A DNA stretch of 6,251 nt from Betaproteobacteria bacterium (GTDB taxonomy: Bacteria > Pseudomonadota > Gammaproteobacteria > Burkholderiales > SG8-39). The first letter of the stretch is position 1. Each line of letters opens with the position of its first letter. Location of the stretch: NCBI GenBank assembly GCA_011391185.1, contig JAABRB010000215.1, forward strand, positions 1 through 6,251, given 5' to 3'. The translations under genes were made by a program, and so were the position numbers. Of this stretch, positions 5,613 to 6,251 are shown one piece after another. Below the pieces are notes generated by a model. It ran no database searches. It was given only the letters and a program-made list of their open reading frames with translations, and was not told the DNA's origin.

Positions 5613-6251
5613 ATGAATGCGCTCGACTTCAAGGGCCGCACGGCCATCGTCACGGGCGGCGCCCAGGGTATCGGGCACGCCATCGTCAAGCGGCTCGCCG
5701 CCTCAGGCGCGAGCGTGCGCATCTGGGATCGCGACGCCAAGCTTCTGCAGCAGTGCGTGACCGCACTGGGCGGCAAGGTGAGCGGCGACACCGTCGATGT
5801 GACCGATCCGGCGGCCGTCGAGAAAGCCGCCAAATCGGTGGCGAGCACGCTCGGCAAGATTGACGTGCTCGTCAACAACGCCGGTATCGCGGGCCTCAAC
5901 ACGCCGACGGTCGACTACCCGATCGACGAATGGGAGCGCGTGCTGCGCATCAACCTGACGAGCCAGTTCCTGTGCTGCAAATTCGTCGCGCCTTACATGG
6001 TCGCGAACAGGTACGGGCGGGTCGTCAACATCGCATCGATTGCCGGCAAGGAGGGCAACCCGAACGCGGTCGCCTACTCGGCGTCGAAGGCCGGCGTGAT
6101 CTCGCTGACGAAATCGCTCGGCAAGGAGCTCGCGCAATCCGGAGTGCTGGTGAATTGCGTGACGCCGGCGGCGGCGAAGACGGCGATCTTCGATCAGATG
6201 ACCGAGACGCACATCAACTACATGCTCTCCAAGATCCCGATGGGGCGGTTC
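5613..6251 (+). CDS. Short-chain dehydrogenase/reductase (SDR), 3' end cut by the window edge
   Basis: The first 213 residues of a classical SDR, usually about 250 long, are present; the C-terminus is cut by the window edge. The nucleotide loop is TGGAQGIG (14-21), with D39 at the end of the second strand indicating NAD+ over NADP+. NNAG (88-91) stabilises the sheet, and the catalytic tetrad is N114, S142, Y155 and K159 (YSASK). The segment after VNCVTPAA carries IFDQMTETHINYMLSKIP, which as I recall it is typical of SDRs in sugar-acid pathways, such as 2-keto-3-deoxy-L-fuconate dehydrogenases, often annotated FabG-like. The ATG at 5613 gives the natural start a few residues before the Rossmann loop; its ribosome site is weak (GGA at 5601-5603). 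The context suggests oxidation of a sugar, sugar acid or keto acid in the same catabolic route. The substrate is not determinable here, and fatty-acid FabG function is unlikely. Confidence 0.92.
   Translation, partial: MNALDFKGRTAIVTGGAQGIGHAIVKRLAASGASVRIWDRDAKLLQQCVTALGGKVSGDTVDVTDPAAVEKAAKSVASTLGKIDVLVNNAGIAGLNTPTVDYPIDEWERVLRINLTSQFLCCKFVAPYMVANRYGRVVNIASIAGKEGNPNAVAYSASKAGVISLTKSLGKELAQSGVLVNCVTPAAAKTAIFDQMTETHINYMLSKIPMGRF

Noticed and set aside
1..6251. CRISPR array, tRNA, rRNA, IS element or phage genes
   Set aside because: No regularly spaced repeats, tRNA-like cloverleaf, rRNA-like sequence, transposase motif or terminal inverted repeats were seen on either strand; the window is ordinary metabolic gene content.

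Overview
The window is high-GC DNA with tightly packed genes on the + strand and GTG as well as ATG starts. The protein types and a TATAATC-style -10 element suggest a proteobacterium, most likely a Burkholderiales-like betaproteobacterium. That placement is an inference from style and gene content; there is no taxonomic marker here.

Layout: positions 1-168 are a non-coding control region. It holds a possible leftward -10, a repeated TTGCGAAAGC element, and a near-perfect 16-bp palindrome (111-126) that overlaps a plausible rightward promoter. Next is a short C-terminal remnant of an SMP-30/gluconolactonase-like gene (169-393). It runs by an ATGA overlap into a GntR/FCD-family regulator (390-1076). 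After a 64-nt spacer comes a probable catabolic operon: a beta-decarboxylating (isocitrate/isopropylmalate-type) dehydrogenase (1141-2247), a Gfo/Idh/MocA sugar-type oxidoreductase (2247-3299), a DUF1537 acid-sugar kinase of OtnK type (3321-4577), a class II aldolase-fold protein of OtnC type (4574-5209) and a small LsrG/ABM-fold protein (5234-5524). An SDR dehydrogenase (5613 to the window edge) follows an 88-nt gap with its own possible promoter.

How the genes may work together: the kinase and aldolase-fold pair is the signature of acid-sugar catabolism through a 3-oxo acid, which is phosphorylated and then decarboxylated or cleaved to a triose phosphate such as DHAP. Three NAD(P)-dependent dehydrogenases of different folds could supply the 3-oxo acid from a sugar or sugar acid. 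The lactonase remnant fits a sugar to lactone to acid route. The regulator probably senses a sugar acid or other carboxylate through a metal-bound FCD pocket.

The most interesting point is that the partners of the known tetronate pathways (isomerase OtnI, dehydrogenases LtnD or DenD) are not seen in this window. A dehydrogenase with an unusual substrate-pocket sequence, an apiose-dehydrogenase-like oxidoreductase and an LsrG-like possible isomerase sit in their place. This may be a variant acid-sugar pathway, but the window ends inside the SDR gene, so missing genes could lie just outside.
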